Shown: positions 1 to 9,014, counted from the stretch's first letter. The stretch is DNA of 64,000 nt from Dechloromonas sp. TW-R-39-2 (GCF_016864195.1 NZ_CP045202.1:434001-498000), one strand, 5' to 3'. The notes: generated by a model from the sequence alone, not told the origin. A program made the numbers and translations.

Positions 1-1
1 G

Positions 2-433
2 TTCGAGAAGAAAAACGCCGAGTGTTTCAAGACTTTTCGGGTTTATGCCTGCCAGGAGACCGTGCAGGCCGAATACGTCGCCGAGGCCAATGAAGGGCAG
101 CGCCTGGATAACGAAGGCCGGGCCATGGAGCGTCAGGTCAAAAAAGAGCAGGCCAGCGACAAGGCATTACGGCGTGCTGCAGAAGTGCCGAAGCGCGAGG
201 CTGAGCTGGACGTCAGGGCGAGCGATACCGCTGCCGAGCGCAAGGCAGCCGCCGAGGCTGAAGCTGCGACGCGTGCGAGCAAATCGCTCAAGGCTGAAGA
301 AGGGTTGAAGCGGCGTGCGGCAGATGCCGAGCGCCAGCAAAAGAAACGCGCCGACCACGAAGCCCGCCATGCGCGCCAGGTGGAAAAGGCCGAGCGCCGG
401 GCTGCCGAAGCAGCCGCCAAGTCCGAGCAATAG
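2..433 (+). CDS. Ala/Glu/Lys-rich coiled-coil protein, 5'-truncated by window edge
   Basis: The reading frame is already open at the left edge, so the start lies outside the window; 143 C-terminal residues are visible. The visible part opens with a short Cys-containing stretch (ECFKTFRVYACQE), which resembles small exported proteobacterial proteins with a paired-Cys N-terminal region. About 110 residues of highly charged Ala/Glu/Lys/Arg sequence follow, with heptad-like spacing, probably one long helix or coiled coil. It ends 18 bases before the HD-GYP-like gene and may share its transcript. I do not recognise a function. A GTG at base 62 could act as an internal start but would discard the conserved-looking Cys segment. 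Confidence 0.6.
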   Translation, partial: FEKKNAECFKTFRVYACQETVQAEYVAEANEGQRLDNEGRAMERQVKKEQASDKALRRAAEVPKREAELDVRASDTAAERKAAAEAEAATRASKSLKAEEGLKRRAADAERQQKKRADHEARHARQVEKAERRAAEAAAKSEQ

Positions 434-451
434 GCCAGCCAGGGCGCACGC

Positions 452-1666
452 GTGATTCGCAAAATTTCCGTTCATGAGCTGTTGCCCGGCATGTATGTCG
501 TCGATTTGCACCGACGCTGGCTGGACCACTCGATCTGGCGCCGACGTTTTCCGATTCGCGATCAGGCGCATGTCCAGAAACTGATTGCCGAGGGTTTCAA
601 GGACGTCAGCATCGATACCGAGCGTGGGCTTGATCTGCCGCCTGTGTCGCCGATTGCCCGGATCAATGTTGTCGAGAAAAAGATTGAAACGCTGGTCGAG
701 GCTGTGCGTGCCCGCCAGCCCAAGGTGTCGCTGGGCGAGGAGCGGCGCCGGGCCGCACGCCTGATTCACGAAGCCAGCGGCATGGTGACCGATCTGGTGC
801 TCGCCGCACAGGCTGGTCGCGATGTCGATGCCGCGCGCCTTGAGCCGGTCGTCGGCAAGATGATCGAGTCGGTGATTCGTAATCCGGATGCGCTGGCCCC
901 GCTGGCCCGCTTGAAACGGATGGATGCTTATGCCACCGAACATGCCGTGGCGACGTCGGCATTGATCATCGCCTTTGGCCAGCAACAAGGCATGCCCCAG
1001 CCGGAACTGGAAAAGCTGGCGCTCGGCACGATGCTCAAGGATATCGGCCATTCGGCGATTGATGCCAAATTGATGACGCGCCCCGGTTCGTTGTCGAAGT
1101 CCGAGTTCAGCGTGGTGCAAAGCCACGTCGAGGAAGGGCTGGCAGTGCTGGAGGCGACAACCCGTTTGTCGGAAACCTCGGTCGCCGTGGTGCTGGAACA
1201 CCACGAACGCTACAACGGCTGCGGCTATCCCTATCGCATGGCTGGCGACGAGATTTCTCTGGCCGGGCGGATGGCGGCCATTGTCGATACCTACGATGCG
1301 ATGACTTCGGATCGGCCTTACCGGCCCGCCATTTCACCGTCGCTGGCCTTGCGTCAGCTGTTCGATCAAGGGGGCAGCGACTTTGATCCCGAGCTGGTCT
1401 TGGCTTTTGTGCGTACCGTCGGCATTTACCCGGTCGGCACCCTGGTCAAGCTGGAAAGCGGGCATCTCGGCGTGGTTGAGCGCATCCACCAGGATAACCT
1501 GCTGGCACCGGTGGTCAGGGTGATTTTCCATGGCGGACGCCGGCAATACGTCGCACCGGTCGAGGTCGACCTGTCGCGCAAGATCGGCAACCACTACGGC
1601 CAGATCGTCAGCGCCGAAGATTACGAGCGTTGGGGCATCAGCCCCTTGCGCTGGCAACCTGTCTGA
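452..1666 (+). CDS. DUF3391 / HD-GYP-like protein with degenerate metal motif
   Basis: This 404-residue protein has an N-terminal DUF3391-type region (residues 1-100, beginning MIRKISVHELLPGMYV) followed by an HD-GYP fold. HD-GYP proteins normally hydrolyse cyclic di-GMP. The GYP signature is good (HHERYNGCGYP, residues 250-260). The HD pair, normally HDIGK, reads KDIGH at 196-200, so the first His metal ligand and the Lys are replaced. The protein may therefore be a catalytically weak enzyme or a c-di-GMP-responsive scaffold; that is inference. The start is GTG with no strong ribosome binding site. The 3' end overlaps convergent mutY by 29 bases. Confidence 0.85.
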   Translation: MIRKISVHELLPGMYVVDLHRRWLDHSIWRRRFPIRDQAHVQKLIAEGFKDVSIDTERGLDLPPVSPIARINVVEKKIETLVEAVRARQPKVSLGEERRRAARLIHEASGMVTDLVLAAQAGRDVDAARLEPVVGKMIESVIRNPDALAPLARLKRMDAYATEHAVATSALIIAFGQQQGMPQPELEKLALGTMLKDIGHSAIDAKLMTRPGSLSKSEFSVVQSHVEEGLAVLEATTRLSETSVAVVLEHHERYNGCGYPYRMAGDEISLAGRMAAIVDTYDAMTSDRPYRPAISPSLALRQLFDQGGSDFDPELVLAFVRTVGIYPVGTLVKLESGHLGVVERIHQDNLLAPVVRVIFHGGRRQYVAPVEVDLSRKIGNHYGQIVSAEDYERWGISPLRWQPV

Positions 1667-2675
1667 TCAGCTTCTTGATCGGCGTCGGTACGCCGGCCTC
1701 GGCGGCCCGGCTCAAATCAATCCACTCAAGCCCGCTTTCACCCGTTGTCTGAACCGGCGCAACCGTGCACAGCACCGGCTGCAAAGTCAGGCGGAAATGC
1801 GTGAAAGCATGTTTGAGCGGCGGTAGCGGGCGCTGTTGCAAGGCTTGCAGTCCGAGTCGCGAGAGTACGGCCTCGGTTTCGCCTTCCGGCGGAACCAGCA
1901 AACCGCCCCACAAGCCGCTCGGTGGCCGCCGTTCAAGCAGCAATCGCGCACCATCGCTGATCAGGACAAAGCTGGCGCTACGTTCGGGCACTGCCGGACG
2001 GGGTTTGGCCATCGGCAATTCGGCCTGCCGGCCATCGCGCCGGGCGATGCAGTCGCTGCCCATCGGGCAATCATCGCAGCGTGGCCGGCTGCGCGTGCAT
2101 AAGGTTGCGCCGAGATCCATCAAGCCCTGCGTGTAGACCGCGATATCGCTATCCGGCAACAGGCTTTCGGCCAGTCGCCAAAGTTCGCGGTCGACTGCCG
2201 TTGCACCAGGAAAACCTTCGATGCCAAATTGCCGGCAGAGAACGCGTTTGACGTTACCGTCGAGAATCGCCGCCTTTTTGCCGAAACAAAATGCGGCGAT
2301 GGCTGCTGCGGTCGACCGGCCAATACCGGGCAATTCGGCGAGCTGCTCGGGCAAATCCGGAAATTTTCCAGCGTAGACCGCGACAACTTGCTGGGCGCAG
2401 CGATGCAGGTTGCGCGCCCGGGCGTAATAGCCCAAACCGGCCCAATGCTCGATCACCCGATCGATTGGTGCCGCTGCCAGGCTGGCGACATCGGGAAAAC
2501 TGTCGAGAAAACGCTGGTAATACGGAATCACCGTGGCGACCTGCGTTTGCTGCAGCATGATCTCCGAGAGCCAGACGCGATAAGGGTCGCGCGTCTGCTG
2601 CCAGGGCAGGTCGTGACGCCCGGCAATCTTCTGCCAGGCAATCAGGCGTTCGTTAAATGAAGGGTGATTGGCCAA
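1638..2675 (-). CDS. mutY: A/G-specific adenine DNA glycosylase MutY
   Basis: MutY removes adenine mispaired with 8-oxoguanine. Counting from the chosen TTG start (345 residues), the catalytic Glu is E38 in SEIMLQQT. The helix-hairpin-helix is LPGIGRSTAAAI (115-126), and the catalytic Asp is D139 in ILDGNVKR. A C-x6-C-x2-C-x5-C iron-sulfur site lies at C193, C200, C203 and C209. The C-terminal third is the NUDIX-like 8-oxoG recognition domain. I chose TTG because GAGG precedes it by 8 bases and homologues usually begin shortly before the WQ..GRHDLPWQ block. A longer TTG start at 2729 is possible but has poor context. It is divergent from the flavin reductase gene. Confidence 0.92.
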   Translation of the reverse strand: MANHPSFNERLIAWQKIAGRHDLPWQQTRDPYRVWLSEIMLQQTQVATVIPYYQRFLDSFPDVASLAAAPIDRVIEHWAGLGYYARARNLHRCAQQVVAVYAGKFPDLPEQLAELPGIGRSTAAAIAAFCFGKKAAILDGNVKRVLCRQFGIEGFPGATAVDRELWRLAESLLPDSDIAVYTQGLMDLGATLCTRSRPRCDDCPMGSDCIARRDGRQAELPMAKPRPAVPERSASFVLISDGARLLLERRPPSGLWGGLLVPPEGETEAVLSRLGLQALQQRPLPPLKHAFTHFRLTLQPVLCTVAPVQTTGESGLEWIDLSRAAEAGVPTPIKKLIRQVASARG

Positions 2676-2740
2676 ATTCTGCCTCGACGTGTGCTCCGGG
2701 AGCACGGATAATACGGCCTTTTGACGCAAATCAAACCGAG

Positions 2741-3229
2741 ATGACCCAATCCCTGACCGATAGCCGAGCCCTGCGTAACGCCCTTGGGCGCTTTGCCACC
2801 GGCATCGCCGTAGTGACCGCCATCGACCCCGATGGCCACCCGATTGGATTGACCATCAATTCCTTCTCGGCCGTTTCGCTCGAACCCGCGCTGGTCCTTT
2901 GGTGCCTGGACAACCACTCGCACAACCTCGAAGCCTTCCGCCGCACCAGCCACCACGCCATCAACATTCTCGCGGTCGACCAGCAGGATCTGTCGAATCG
3001 CTTCGCCACCTGGCCGACCGACCGCTTTGTCGGCCTGCCCTGGCAAGCCGGTGCAGGTGGTGCCCCGGTCTTCCCGAACTGCTGTGCAACCTTCGAAGTC
3101 GCCAACGAAACCCAGCATCCCGCCGGTGACCACACCATTTTTATCGGCCGGGTTGAACGCTTCAACGAAACCGCTGACCTCGTTCCGTTGCTTTTCCACG
3201 CTGGCCAGTATCGCAAACTCGCCGATTGA
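2741..3229 (+). CDS. Flavin reductase family protein (FMN-binding split barrel)
   Basis: This 162-residue protein fits the flavin-reductase-like FMN-binding family: RNALGRFATGIAVVTA near the N terminus, then GLTINSFSAVSLEPALVLWCL, the usual flavin-contacting region, and a C-terminal GDHTIFIGRVERF block. Members reduce FMN or FAD with NAD(P)H and often serve as the reductase half of two-component monooxygenases. No partner oxygenase is adjacent, so the physiological acceptor is unknown. The start is the ATG of MTQSLTD; an in-frame extension further upstream lacks family similarity and overlaps mutY. The stop lies just before the tRNA promoter. Confidence 0.85.
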   Translation: MTQSLTDSRALRNALGRFATGIAVVTAIDPDGHPIGLTINSFSAVSLEPALVLWCLDNHSHNLEAFRRTSHHAINILAVDQQDLSNRFATWPTDRFVGLPWQAGAGGAPVFPNCCATFEVANETQHPAGDHTIFIGRVERFNETADLVPLLFHAGQYRKLAD

Positions 3230-3231
3230 GA

Positions 3232-3260
3232 TTGAACCGCGCTGCTTCTGCGCTTAGAAT
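3232..3260 (+). promoter_or_regulatory. Sigma-70 promoter of tRNA-Gly
   Basis: A TTGAAC -35 element (3232-3237) and a TAGAAT -10 element (3255-3260) are separated by 17 bases. The -10 ends 18 bases before the mature tRNA 5' end. Spacing and sequence fit a housekeeping promoter for the tRNA gene. Confidence 0.65.
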
Positions 3261-3278
3261 GCCGGTCTGGACGCCTGA

Positions 3279-3352
3279 GCGGGCGTCGTATAATGGTAAT
3301 ACCCTAGCTTCCCAAGCTAGAGCCGTGGGTTCGATTCCCATCGCCCGCTCCA
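3279..3352 (+). tRNA. tRNA-Gly (anticodon CCC)
   Basis: A full cloverleaf can be folded. The acceptor stem GCGGGCG pairs with CGCCCGC. The anticodon stem CTAGC/GCTAG encloses loop TTCCCAA with anticodon CCC at 3311-3313. The T arm contains GTTCGATTC. The discriminator T and an encoded CCA close the 3' end. It reads GGG codons. It stands alone between the flavin reductase and diguanylate cyclase genes, with its own promoter and a downstream terminator. Confidence 0.96.
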
Positions 3353-3386
3353 CATCGAATTCAGGCAGGTCGTTGATCTGCAAAAG

Positions 3387-3418
3387 AAAAAGCCAACCCA
3401 AATGCGGTTGGCTTTTTT
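3387..3418 (+). terminator. Rho-independent terminator after tRNA-Gly
   Basis: An inverted repeat, AGCCAACC / GGTTGGCT with a short loop, is preceded by A's and followed by TTTTTT. It suits termination of the tRNA transcript on the plus strand. The A-rich left flank means it could also act on the minus strand for transcription coming from the right, after the diguanylate cyclase gene. Confidence 0.8.
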
Positions 3419-3475
3419 GTTGTCTGGGCAGAGTCTACTGGCAGAAAACCTTGCCCGGAAGCATTCAAACCGGAT

Positions 3476-4660
3476 TCAAGCAAACATCGCGACGCTGGCG
3501 TGTTGCATGACGAGATTGCGGCCTGCTTGCTTGGCTTCGTAGAGTGCTTTGTCGGCCGCCTGGACCAGGGTTTTGAATTCTGTTCCCACATCGGCTGAGT
3601 CGGCAATGCCGATGCTGATGGTGCTGTGTATGTGCTGGCCGTCGAACAGGTAGGACGTGTCGGCGTAGATTTGTCGCAACCGCTCTCCCATCGCATAGGC
3701 TTCATCCTTGGCGGTGGAGGGGAGCAAAATGCAGAACTCTTCGCCTCCGTAGCGGCCAAAATAGTCGTCTGCCCGAATGGTTGTTTCGATGATTTTTGCG
3801 ACGTGCTTGAGGACTTCGTCACCGACTTGATGGCCGAAGCGGTCATTCACCGTTTTGAAGTGATCCACATCGATCATCATGACGGCCATTGGTTTGCCGG
3901 TACGAATGCTGCGCGCTTGCACCCGCAAGGCTTCCTCTTCCAGCCGGCGACGATTGAATGCGCCAGTCAATGGGTCCTGCGAGGCGAGTTTGGCCAGTTC
4001 GCCGACCAGGCGATAGGCAAGCATCAGAACAAAGCCGAACATGGTGCTGAACTGAAGCAGGCAGATACCGAGGAAAGTCAGCGGATTGATCGGGATGTTC
4101 TGGAAAAGGCCGTAGGATTCGGTTGATGATTGCCACAGGATGGCTGCCCTGGCGAAAACCAGCACGGAGAGTGCGCCAAAGCTGATTCCTGTCAGCCAGT
4201 AGGCAATCCTGAGTGGTGCCTCGGCGGGGATCAATAATTCGCGAGCGCAGGCGATAAAAACAATGCCGAAGACGATGGAGTTTACAATTGCGCGGTTGGT
4301 GACATTGTTGTGAATTCCGGTGAACCATATCCCGCTGAAGAATATTGCCGCCACCGCTATCGCCACGAATTTCCAGTTGATCGGTTTTTCCTTGAAACGC
4401 TGGATGCCGGCGTATTGGAGGCAAAGTCCGCTAACAATGAGTACCGATGCGGCAACGATAGGCCACAGCAATTGATTGGGTAAGGTAGTGCTGAACGAGT
4501 AAGAGAAAGCAAACCCGCTCGCCATCAGCAGATTGGCCAGTGCCCAATGCCCGACCCCCTTGACGTTGCCGGTGTATCTTCCTACCAGTGCCAGAAGGCC
4601 CGAAAACATGAGTGTCAGGGCCGAAAAGACCAGCATGATGGTACGAACATCCAAGCTCAT
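3476..4660 (-). CDS. Membrane diguanylate cyclase (GGDEF)
   Basis: This 394-residue protein makes cyclic di-GMP from two GTP. Residues 1-215 contain about six hydrophobic segments, a membrane sensor region that I cannot assign to a named family. A GGDEF domain follows, beginning at SQDPLTGAFNRR (227-238). The active-site motif is GGEEF (305-309). An RxxD inhibitory site (RADD, 296-299) lies five residues before it, so the enzyme is predicted to be active and product-inhibited. I chose the ATG of MSLDVRT; the 34 residues in frame before it have no family similarity. It is monocistronic and convergent with the tRNA unit. Confidence 0.9.
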   Translation of the reverse strand: MSLDVRTIMLVFSALTLMFSGLLALVGRYTGNVKGVGHWALANLLMASGFAFSYSFSTTLPNQLLWPIVAASVLIVSGLCLQYAGIQRFKEKPINWKFVAIAVAAIFFSGIWFTGIHNNVTNRAIVNSIVFGIVFIACARELLIPAEAPLRIAYWLTGISFGALSVLVFARAAILWQSSTESYGLFQNIPINPLTFLGICLLQFSTMFGFVLMLAYRLVGELAKLASQDPLTGAFNRRRLEEEALRVQARSIRTGKPMAVMMIDVDHFKTVNDRFGHQVGDEVLKHVAKIIETTIRADDYFGRYGGEEFCILLPSTAKDEAYAMGERLRQIYADTSYLFDGQHIHSTISIGIADSADVGTEFKTLVQAADKALYEAKQAGRNLVMQHASVAMFA

Positions 4661-4787
4661 TGTGCTTCCTGATGTGTAGGCTGCAACAGTGTAACGTGGG
4701 TCGTGTTTTTCTAGCCGTCGACGCGCATCAATTTCGCTGTTGTCCGGGCGAATCAATCGCAAGGCTGACGAACTTTGGGCTGCCTTT

Positions 4788-4811
4788 AGCTGCTCGACTA
4801 ATCGAGCAGCT
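4788..4811. repeat. 10-bp perfect inverted repeat at the end of the LON-domain gene
   Basis: AGCTGCTCGA and TCGAGCAGCT are separated by four bases, and the loop carries the stop codon of the LON-domain gene. There is no T run on either side, so it is not a classical terminator. It could protect the 3' end of the rapZ-to-LON transcript from exonucleases. Confidence 0.5.
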
Positions 4812-5427
4812 TCCGCTGAACGAGGAATTTCTCAAGAATTTCAAGTCGGGAAAGTGGATCGTCGAGTTCAAGCAGCTTTTGCTTGGCCAGATTCTGAATT
4901 GGCAATATTTCAGTAATGCGATAACCGACCCACTCGGCATCGTCGAAGCGGTGCGGCTCCGGCATGCGTTCCGAGCCGAGGTCGCTGATGATCTTGCGCA
5001 GCAGCGGGAGCAGGCGCTGATGCTGGGGAGGGAGTGTCGCGCTCTGGTCGGCGATCAGCTCGACCTCGGCTTCGAGCAATTTGTCCTTGTTCTGCTGCGT
5101 TTCAAGGATGCGGAAGCGTTGGCCACCATGGGCAGTGATCTGCAGGATGCCCAGCTGCTCCATGTCCCAATGGCTGATCCGGGCCAGCGTGCCGACCGGC
5201 TGGGTGTCTGCGGCAGCACCGGTTTCTTCGCCTTGGGCAATCAGGCAAACGCCGAAGGGCTGATTGTCCTTCATGCACGCTGCGGCCATGTCGAGGTAGC
5301 GTTGTTCGAAGACCTTGAGCGGCAGGATGCCGCCGGGGAAAAGCACGGTCTTGAGCGGGAAGAGCGGAATTGCCCGGGTTTCGCGGGGTGATTCGCCCAT
5401 GTTCCGACCGATGCCGAACCAGCCCAT
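4798..5427 (-). CDS. LON substrate-binding domain protein
   Basis: This 209-residue protein consists of a single LON N-terminal (PUA-like) domain. The family opening IPLFPLKTVLFPGGILPLKVFEQRY is visible at residues 20-45 (in part: LFPGGILPLKVFE). There is no AAA+ module and no Ser-Lys protease domain, so it is not the Lon protease. The family's role is poorly defined. Its ATG overlaps the ubiX stop in a TAATG arrangement, which suggests translational coupling. It is the last gene of the rapZ - NusG-II - Gx - ubiX - LON run. Confidence 0.88.
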   Translation of the reverse strand: MGWFGIGRNMGESPRETRAIPLFPLKTVLFPGGILPLKVFEQRYLDMAAACMKDNQPFGVCLIAQGEETGAAADTQPVGTLARISHWDMEQLGILQITAHGGQRFRILETQQNKDKLLEAEVELIADQSATLPPQHQRLLPLLRKIISDLGSERMPEPHRFDDAEWVGYRITEILPIQNLAKQKLLELDDPLSRLEILEKFLVQRKLLD

Positions 5428-6032
5428 TATTCGCCCCAGCGCTGCATCAGCGTATGCGATATGCCGAGTTGGTCCATGACGCGCGCGACGACGAAGTCGA
5501 CAATGTCCTGCACGCTTTGAGGATGGTGGTAGAAGCCGGGGCTGGGCGGCAGGATGACGGCGCCGGCCCGCGACAGTCTGAGCATGTTTTCCAGATGAAT
5601 CGCGGAAAACGGCGTTTCACGTGGAACCAGCACTAACTTGCGGCCTTCCTTGAGGACGACATCGGCCGCGCGTTCGATCAGGTTGTCGGCCAATCCTTGG
5701 GCGATAGCCGCCAAGGTACCCATCGAGCAGGGGCAGATGACCATGGCGTCGGGTGGATTGGAGCCGGAAGCCACCGGGGCAAACCATTCCTCACGCCCGA
5801 AAACAGCCAGTTTTTCGGCGTCGACCGCAGGAAGGCGGGCGAGCAGTGCGGTTTTTGCGTCGCTTGGCCGCGAAGGCAGCTCGAACTCCATTTCCTGCCG
5901 GGCAACGACTTGCGATGCCTGCGAATAGAGTAACTGGACCTTGCAGCCGGCTTCCAGCAGGCATTCGAGCAGGCGCAAGCCGTAAGGCATGCCGGAGGCG
6001 CCGGTCAGTGCAAGGCAGATGGTCTTAGGCAT
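5427..6032 (-). CDS. ubiX: Flavin prenyltransferase UbiX
   Basis: UbiX attaches a dimethylallyl group to FMN to make prenylated FMN, the cofactor of UbiD-type decarboxylases used in ubiquinone synthesis. At 201 residues it has normal length. The N-terminal TGASG flavin/phosphate loop is at residues 10-14. The CPCSMGTLAAIA segment and the RETPFSAIHLENM block, which holds the conserved Arg, are present, as is the C-terminal PGFYHHP motif. It overlaps the upstream membrane-protein gene by 8 bases and the LON-domain gene by one base. No ubiD is in this window. Confidence 0.95.
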   Translation of the reverse strand: MPKTICLALTGASGMPYGLRLLECLLEAGCKVQLLYSQASQVVARQEMEFELPSRPSDAKTALLARLPAVDAEKLAVFGREEWFAPVASGSNPPDAMVICPCSMGTLAAIAQGLADNLIERAADVVLKEGRKLVLVPRETPFSAIHLENMLRLSRAGAVILPPSPGFYHHPQSVQDIVDFVVARVMDQLGISHTLMQRWGE

Positions 6033-6561
6033 GGTGTTGTTCCGAAGCAGCGGGTTCAGCCAGCAGTTTAGCTGCGATCAGACCGTTGATGGTGCCAAAG
6101 AACAGTGCCGCACCGGCAAAGACGGGCGTCAGCAGGAAAACGCCATCGTGCGGAATCAGCCAGAGCCTGGCGAGCAGCAACTGCCCGCCGATGTGGGCAA
6201 AAGCGGCGAGGATGGACAGACTGACCGGACCGAACCAGCGGCCTGGCAGATGGTGGGCAAGGCCCAGCGCCAGCAGGCTGAGCGTGGTGCCGGTTAGCGA
6301 CAGGAAAAAGCCGGGCGCAAGAAAGTAGCCAAGCAGCAGGCTGCCGGCCAGTACACGCAGGCCGCTGACCCAGACCGCCGTGCCCCAGCCGTAGCGGGCC
6401 AGGACGACGAGCGTGACGATATTGGCCAATCCGGGTTTGATGCCGGGCAGCGGGGAGGGAATTGCTGCATCGACCAGTGACAGACCGACGGCAGCCGTTG
6501 CCAGCCAGGCCACGCGCCGGTCTTCGTCGCTGACGCGGAGTTCAATAACTGATCGAGTCAT
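6025..6561 (-). CDS. Gx-type membrane protein (heptaprenyl diphosphate synthase component I-like)
   Basis: This 178-residue protein is predicted to be an integral membrane protein with about five hydrophobic segments. It contains the family pattern SPLPGIKPGLANIVTLVVL near residues 35-55. The family is annotated as heptaprenyl diphosphate synthase component I or Gx transporter, but its biochemistry is uncertain. In other bacteria it commonly lies beside a NusG domain II protein, as here. I start at MTRSVIEL, where the 5' end overlaps the preceding gene by 20 bases. A role in quinone or flavin metabolism is suggested only by the neighbouring ubiX. Confidence 0.78.
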   Translation of the reverse strand: MTRSVIELRVSDEDRRVAWLATAAVGLSLVDAAIPSPLPGIKPGLANIVTLVVLARYGWGTAVWVSGLRVLAGSLLLGYFLAPGFFLSLTGTTLSLLALGLAHHLPGRWFGPVSLSILAAFAHIGGQLLLARLWLIPHDGVFLLTPVFAGAALFFGTINGLIAAKLLAEPAASEQHHA

Positions 6562-6916
6562 AGACACGGGTTCGGCCGCTGATTTGCAGACTGACGCGAT
6601 TCGGGGCACAAATGGCGATTTCGCCGGGGCGCATCAGCCAGCCTTGGCGGACACAATATTGACGTGGACCGGGGTCGGAGACGACGCGGGCGCGGCCCGG
6701 TTCAATGGCGATCAGCGTCGTGCCGAGCGGGCCGGGGACTTCAAGCAGCTTGCGGCTGCGCAAATCGATTTCAGCGAAAATCAGGCCTTCCTGGCGGATG
6801 ATTGCGCGGTCGGCCAAGCCTCCCTGCCAGAAAACCGGGATGCTGACGCCGACAATGCCGATACCGGCCAGCAGGATCAGCCAGTCGCCCGGACGAATCA
6901 GGGCCAGCCAGGGCAT
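6542..6916 (-). CDS. NusG domain II-containing protein
   Basis: This 124-residue protein has one N-terminal membrane anchor (residues 12-30, DWLILLAGIGIVGVSIPVF) and then a small beta-rich domain like NusG domain II (RDxxL-type proteins beside Gx membrane proteins). No NusG N-terminal or KOW domain is present, so it is not a transcription factor. Its ATG overlaps the rapZ stop (ATGA), and its end overlaps the next gene, so translation is probably coupled. Its function is unknown. Its partnership with the Gx-type protein is the main clue. Confidence 0.75.
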   Translation of the reverse strand: MPWLALIRPGDWLILLAGIGIVGVSIPVFWQGGLADRAIIRQEGLIFAEIDLRSRKLLEVPGPLGTTLIAIEPGRARVVSDPGPRQYCVRQGWLMRPGEIAICAPNRVSLQISGRTRVYDSISY

Positions 6917-7761
6917 CAACTGCCGGCCAGGGTCCGGTGACGGACCAGCACACGAGCCTGGCTGGCGAATTCGCGGCTTAGCCACTCGGCGATATACACC
7001 GAGCGGTGCTGTCCGCCGGTGCAGCCGATGGCGACCGTCAGGTAGTTGCGGTTGTCGCGGATATAGCTCGGCAGCCAGTCGGCGACGAAGCGGCGGATAT
7101 CGACGCGCATCCGGCAGACTTCGGCTTCGGCTTCGAGGAAAGAGACCACCGGCTGGTCCCGACCGGTCAGTGGACGCAACTGCGGGTCGTAGTGCGGGTT
7201 GGGCAGGCAGCGGACATCGAAGACCAGATCGGCATCGAGCGGCAGGCCATGTTTGAAGCCAAACGACTCGAACATCAGCGTCAGGCCCTGGCCGGGCTCG
7301 GCTTCGATGAACTGGCGTACCCACTCGCGCAGGGCGTTGGCTTTCAGATTGCTGGTATCGATACGATGGCCGAGATCGGAAATCGGGCTGATCAGATCGC
7401 GCTCGGCGCGGATGGCCTCTTCCAGCGTCTGGCCTTCGGTAGCGAGCGGATGGCGGCGGCGTGATTCGGAATAACGCTTGAGCAGCGTTTCATCGTTGGC
7501 GTAGAGGAACAGGAAGTTGAGCCGGATACCTTCATCGCGCAGGATTTCCAGTTTGCCCGGCAGGCGTTCGATCCCATCACCGGAGCGGGCATCGATGCCA
7601 ACAGCGACTTTCTTGATGCTTTCTTCGCCGAGCATCCGGATAAGGACAGTCAGCATCACGACCGGCAGGTTGTCGACGCAGTAGTAGCCAGCATCTTCGA
7701 GAAGATTGAGGGCGACGGACTTGCCTGAGCCGGAGAGGCCGCTAATCAGAATGAGATCCAT
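6916..7761 (-). CDS. rapZ: RNase adapter protein RapZ
   Basis: RapZ (formerly YvcJ/YhbJ) is a nucleotide-binding adapter; in E. coli it directs RNase E to the small RNA GlmZ and so tunes glucosamine-6-phosphate synthesis. This 281-residue protein has the P-loop GLSGSGKS (residues 8-15), the [10 protein letters not shown] block, and a C-terminal domain with the [11 protein letters not shown] signature. I chose the ATG of MDLILISG, which matches the usual start; another ATG lies four codons upstream. It leads the overlapping run towards ubiX. The hprK/ptsN genes that often precede rapZ in betaproteobacteria are absent here. Confidence 0.93.
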   Translation of the reverse strand: MDLILISGLSGSGKSVALNLLEDAGYYCVDNLPVVMLTVLIRMLGEESIKKVAVGIDARSGDGIERLPGKLEILRDEGIRLNFLFLYANDETLLKRYSESRRRHPLATEGQTLEEAIRAERDLISPISDLGHRIDTSNLKANALREWVRQFIEAEPGQGLTLMFESFGFKHGLPLDADLVFDVRCLPNPHYDPQLRPLTGRDQPVVSFLEAEAEVCRMRVDIRRFVADWLPSYIRDNRNYLTVAIGCTGGQHRSVYIAEWLSREFASQARVLVRHRTLAGS

Positions 7762-7832
7762 CTGACGGAGCATAATCAAGGCGACGCGCCGGATCAACCC
7801 AAGGCATAATTGAAGGAAACAAGGAGACACCC

Positions 7833-9008
7833 ATGCCCCCGACCCTTCCTTTGCTCAATTTGCCCTTTCTCGCCGAGTTGACCGCGCAAAGGCGCGATAT
7901 TCACGCTCATCCGGAACTGGCTTTCGACGAAAACAGAACGGCCGATCTGGTCGCGCGCGAACTTGAACGCTACGGCCTCGAAGTCCATCGCGGGATTGCC
8001 AAGACCGGTGTGGTGGGTGTCTTGCGGGCCGGTACTTCTGGCCGGATGATCGGCTTGCGGGCCGATATGGATGCCTTGCCGCTCGCCGAATTGAACGAAT
8101 TTCCCCATCATTCGCGGCATGCCGGGAAAATGCACGCCTGCGGCCACGATGGTCATACGGCGATGCTGCTCGGTGCTGCCCGTTATCTTGCGGCCGAACC
8201 TGATTTTGACGGAATTGCCGTGTTCATTTTTCAGCCAGCCGAAGAGTCGGAGGGCGGCGCAGCGGTGATGATCGAGGATGGTTTGTTCGAGCGCTTCCCG
8301 GTCGAGTCGGTGTTCGGCCTGCATAACTGGCCGGGCATTCCTGTTGGCGAAATGGCGGTGATGCCTGGCCCGGTCATGGCCGGTACCTGTGGTTTCGAAA
8401 TTATCGTGCGCGGCCATGGTTGCCACGCCGCGATGCCGCATCAGGGCGTCGATTCGATCGTCGCCGGTGCGCAACTGGTCCAGGCCCTGCAAACGGTGGT
8501 CAGCCGCACATTGCATCCTTGCGACTCAGCCGTGGTCAGTGTGACCCAGTTCCATGCCGGCGAGGCCTGGAACATTATTCCGGAAGAAGTGGTGTTGCGC
8601 GGCACGATCCGCAGTTTCAAGCCGGAGGTTCAGGAAAGCGTCGAGCGGGCGATCGAACGTTTGTGCAGCGGGATTGCTGCGGCCAATGCGGCTCAGATCA
8701 GTGTTCATTTTGATCATCGCTATCCGCCTACGGTCAACAGCGTTCCGGAGGCAAATTTCTGTCGGGATATTGCTGCATCGGTATTTGGAAGAGAGCGAGT
8801 GCTCACTGATATCTTGCCGTCTATGGGCGCAGAGGATTTTGCCTACATGCTGCGGGAAAAGCCGGGTTGCTACGTCTGGCTTGGTAACGGCCCGGGAACC
8901 GGCGGCTGCACGCTGCACAACCCGCATTACGATTTCAACGATGAATTGCTGACCCTGGGCGTTAATTACTGGGTCCGGCTGGTTCAGCAGGCCTTGCCGA
9001 AGCCCTGA
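7833..9008 (+). CDS. M20 family amidohydrolase (hippurate hydrolase/IAA-amino acid hydrolase type)
   Basis: This 391-residue zinc peptidase-like hydrolase cleaves N-acyl amino acids. It shows [12 protein letters not shown] (20-31), [11 protein letters not shown], and the metal-site block [22 protein letters not shown] follows, carrying the catalytic Glu, and a C-terminal MGAEDFAYM block holds another ligand. A strong ribosome binding site (AAGGAG) precedes the ATG. It is divergent from rapZ and convergent with the metallo-beta-lactamase-fold gene, with only six bases between stops. The exact acyl and amino-acid preference cannot be read from the sequence. Confidence 0.9.
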   Translation: MPPTLPLLNLPFLAELTAQRRDIHAHPELAFDENRTADLVARELERYGLEVHRGIAKTGVVGVLRAGTSGRMIGLRADMDALPLAELNEFPHHSRHAGKMHACGHDGHTAMLLGAARYLAAEPDFDGIAVFIFQPAEESEGGAAVMIEDGLFERFPVESVFGLHNWPGIPVGEMAVMPGPVMAGTCGFEIIVRGHGCHAAMPHQGVDSIVAGAQLVQALQTVVSRTLHPCDSAVVSVTQFHAGEAWNIIPEEVVLRGTIRSFKPEVQESVERAIERLCSGIAAANAAQISVHFDHRYPPTVNSVPEANFCRDIAASVFGRERVLTDILPSMGAEDFAYMLREKPGCYVWLGNGPGTGGCTLHNPHYDFNDELLTLGVNYWVRLVQQALPKP

Positions 9009-9014
9009 CCCCGT

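Noticed and set aside
167..1204. 345-residue minus-strand open frame
   Set aside because: It is antisense to the HD-GYP-like gene, which has clear domain motifs; the shadow has none and reflects GC-rich codon use.
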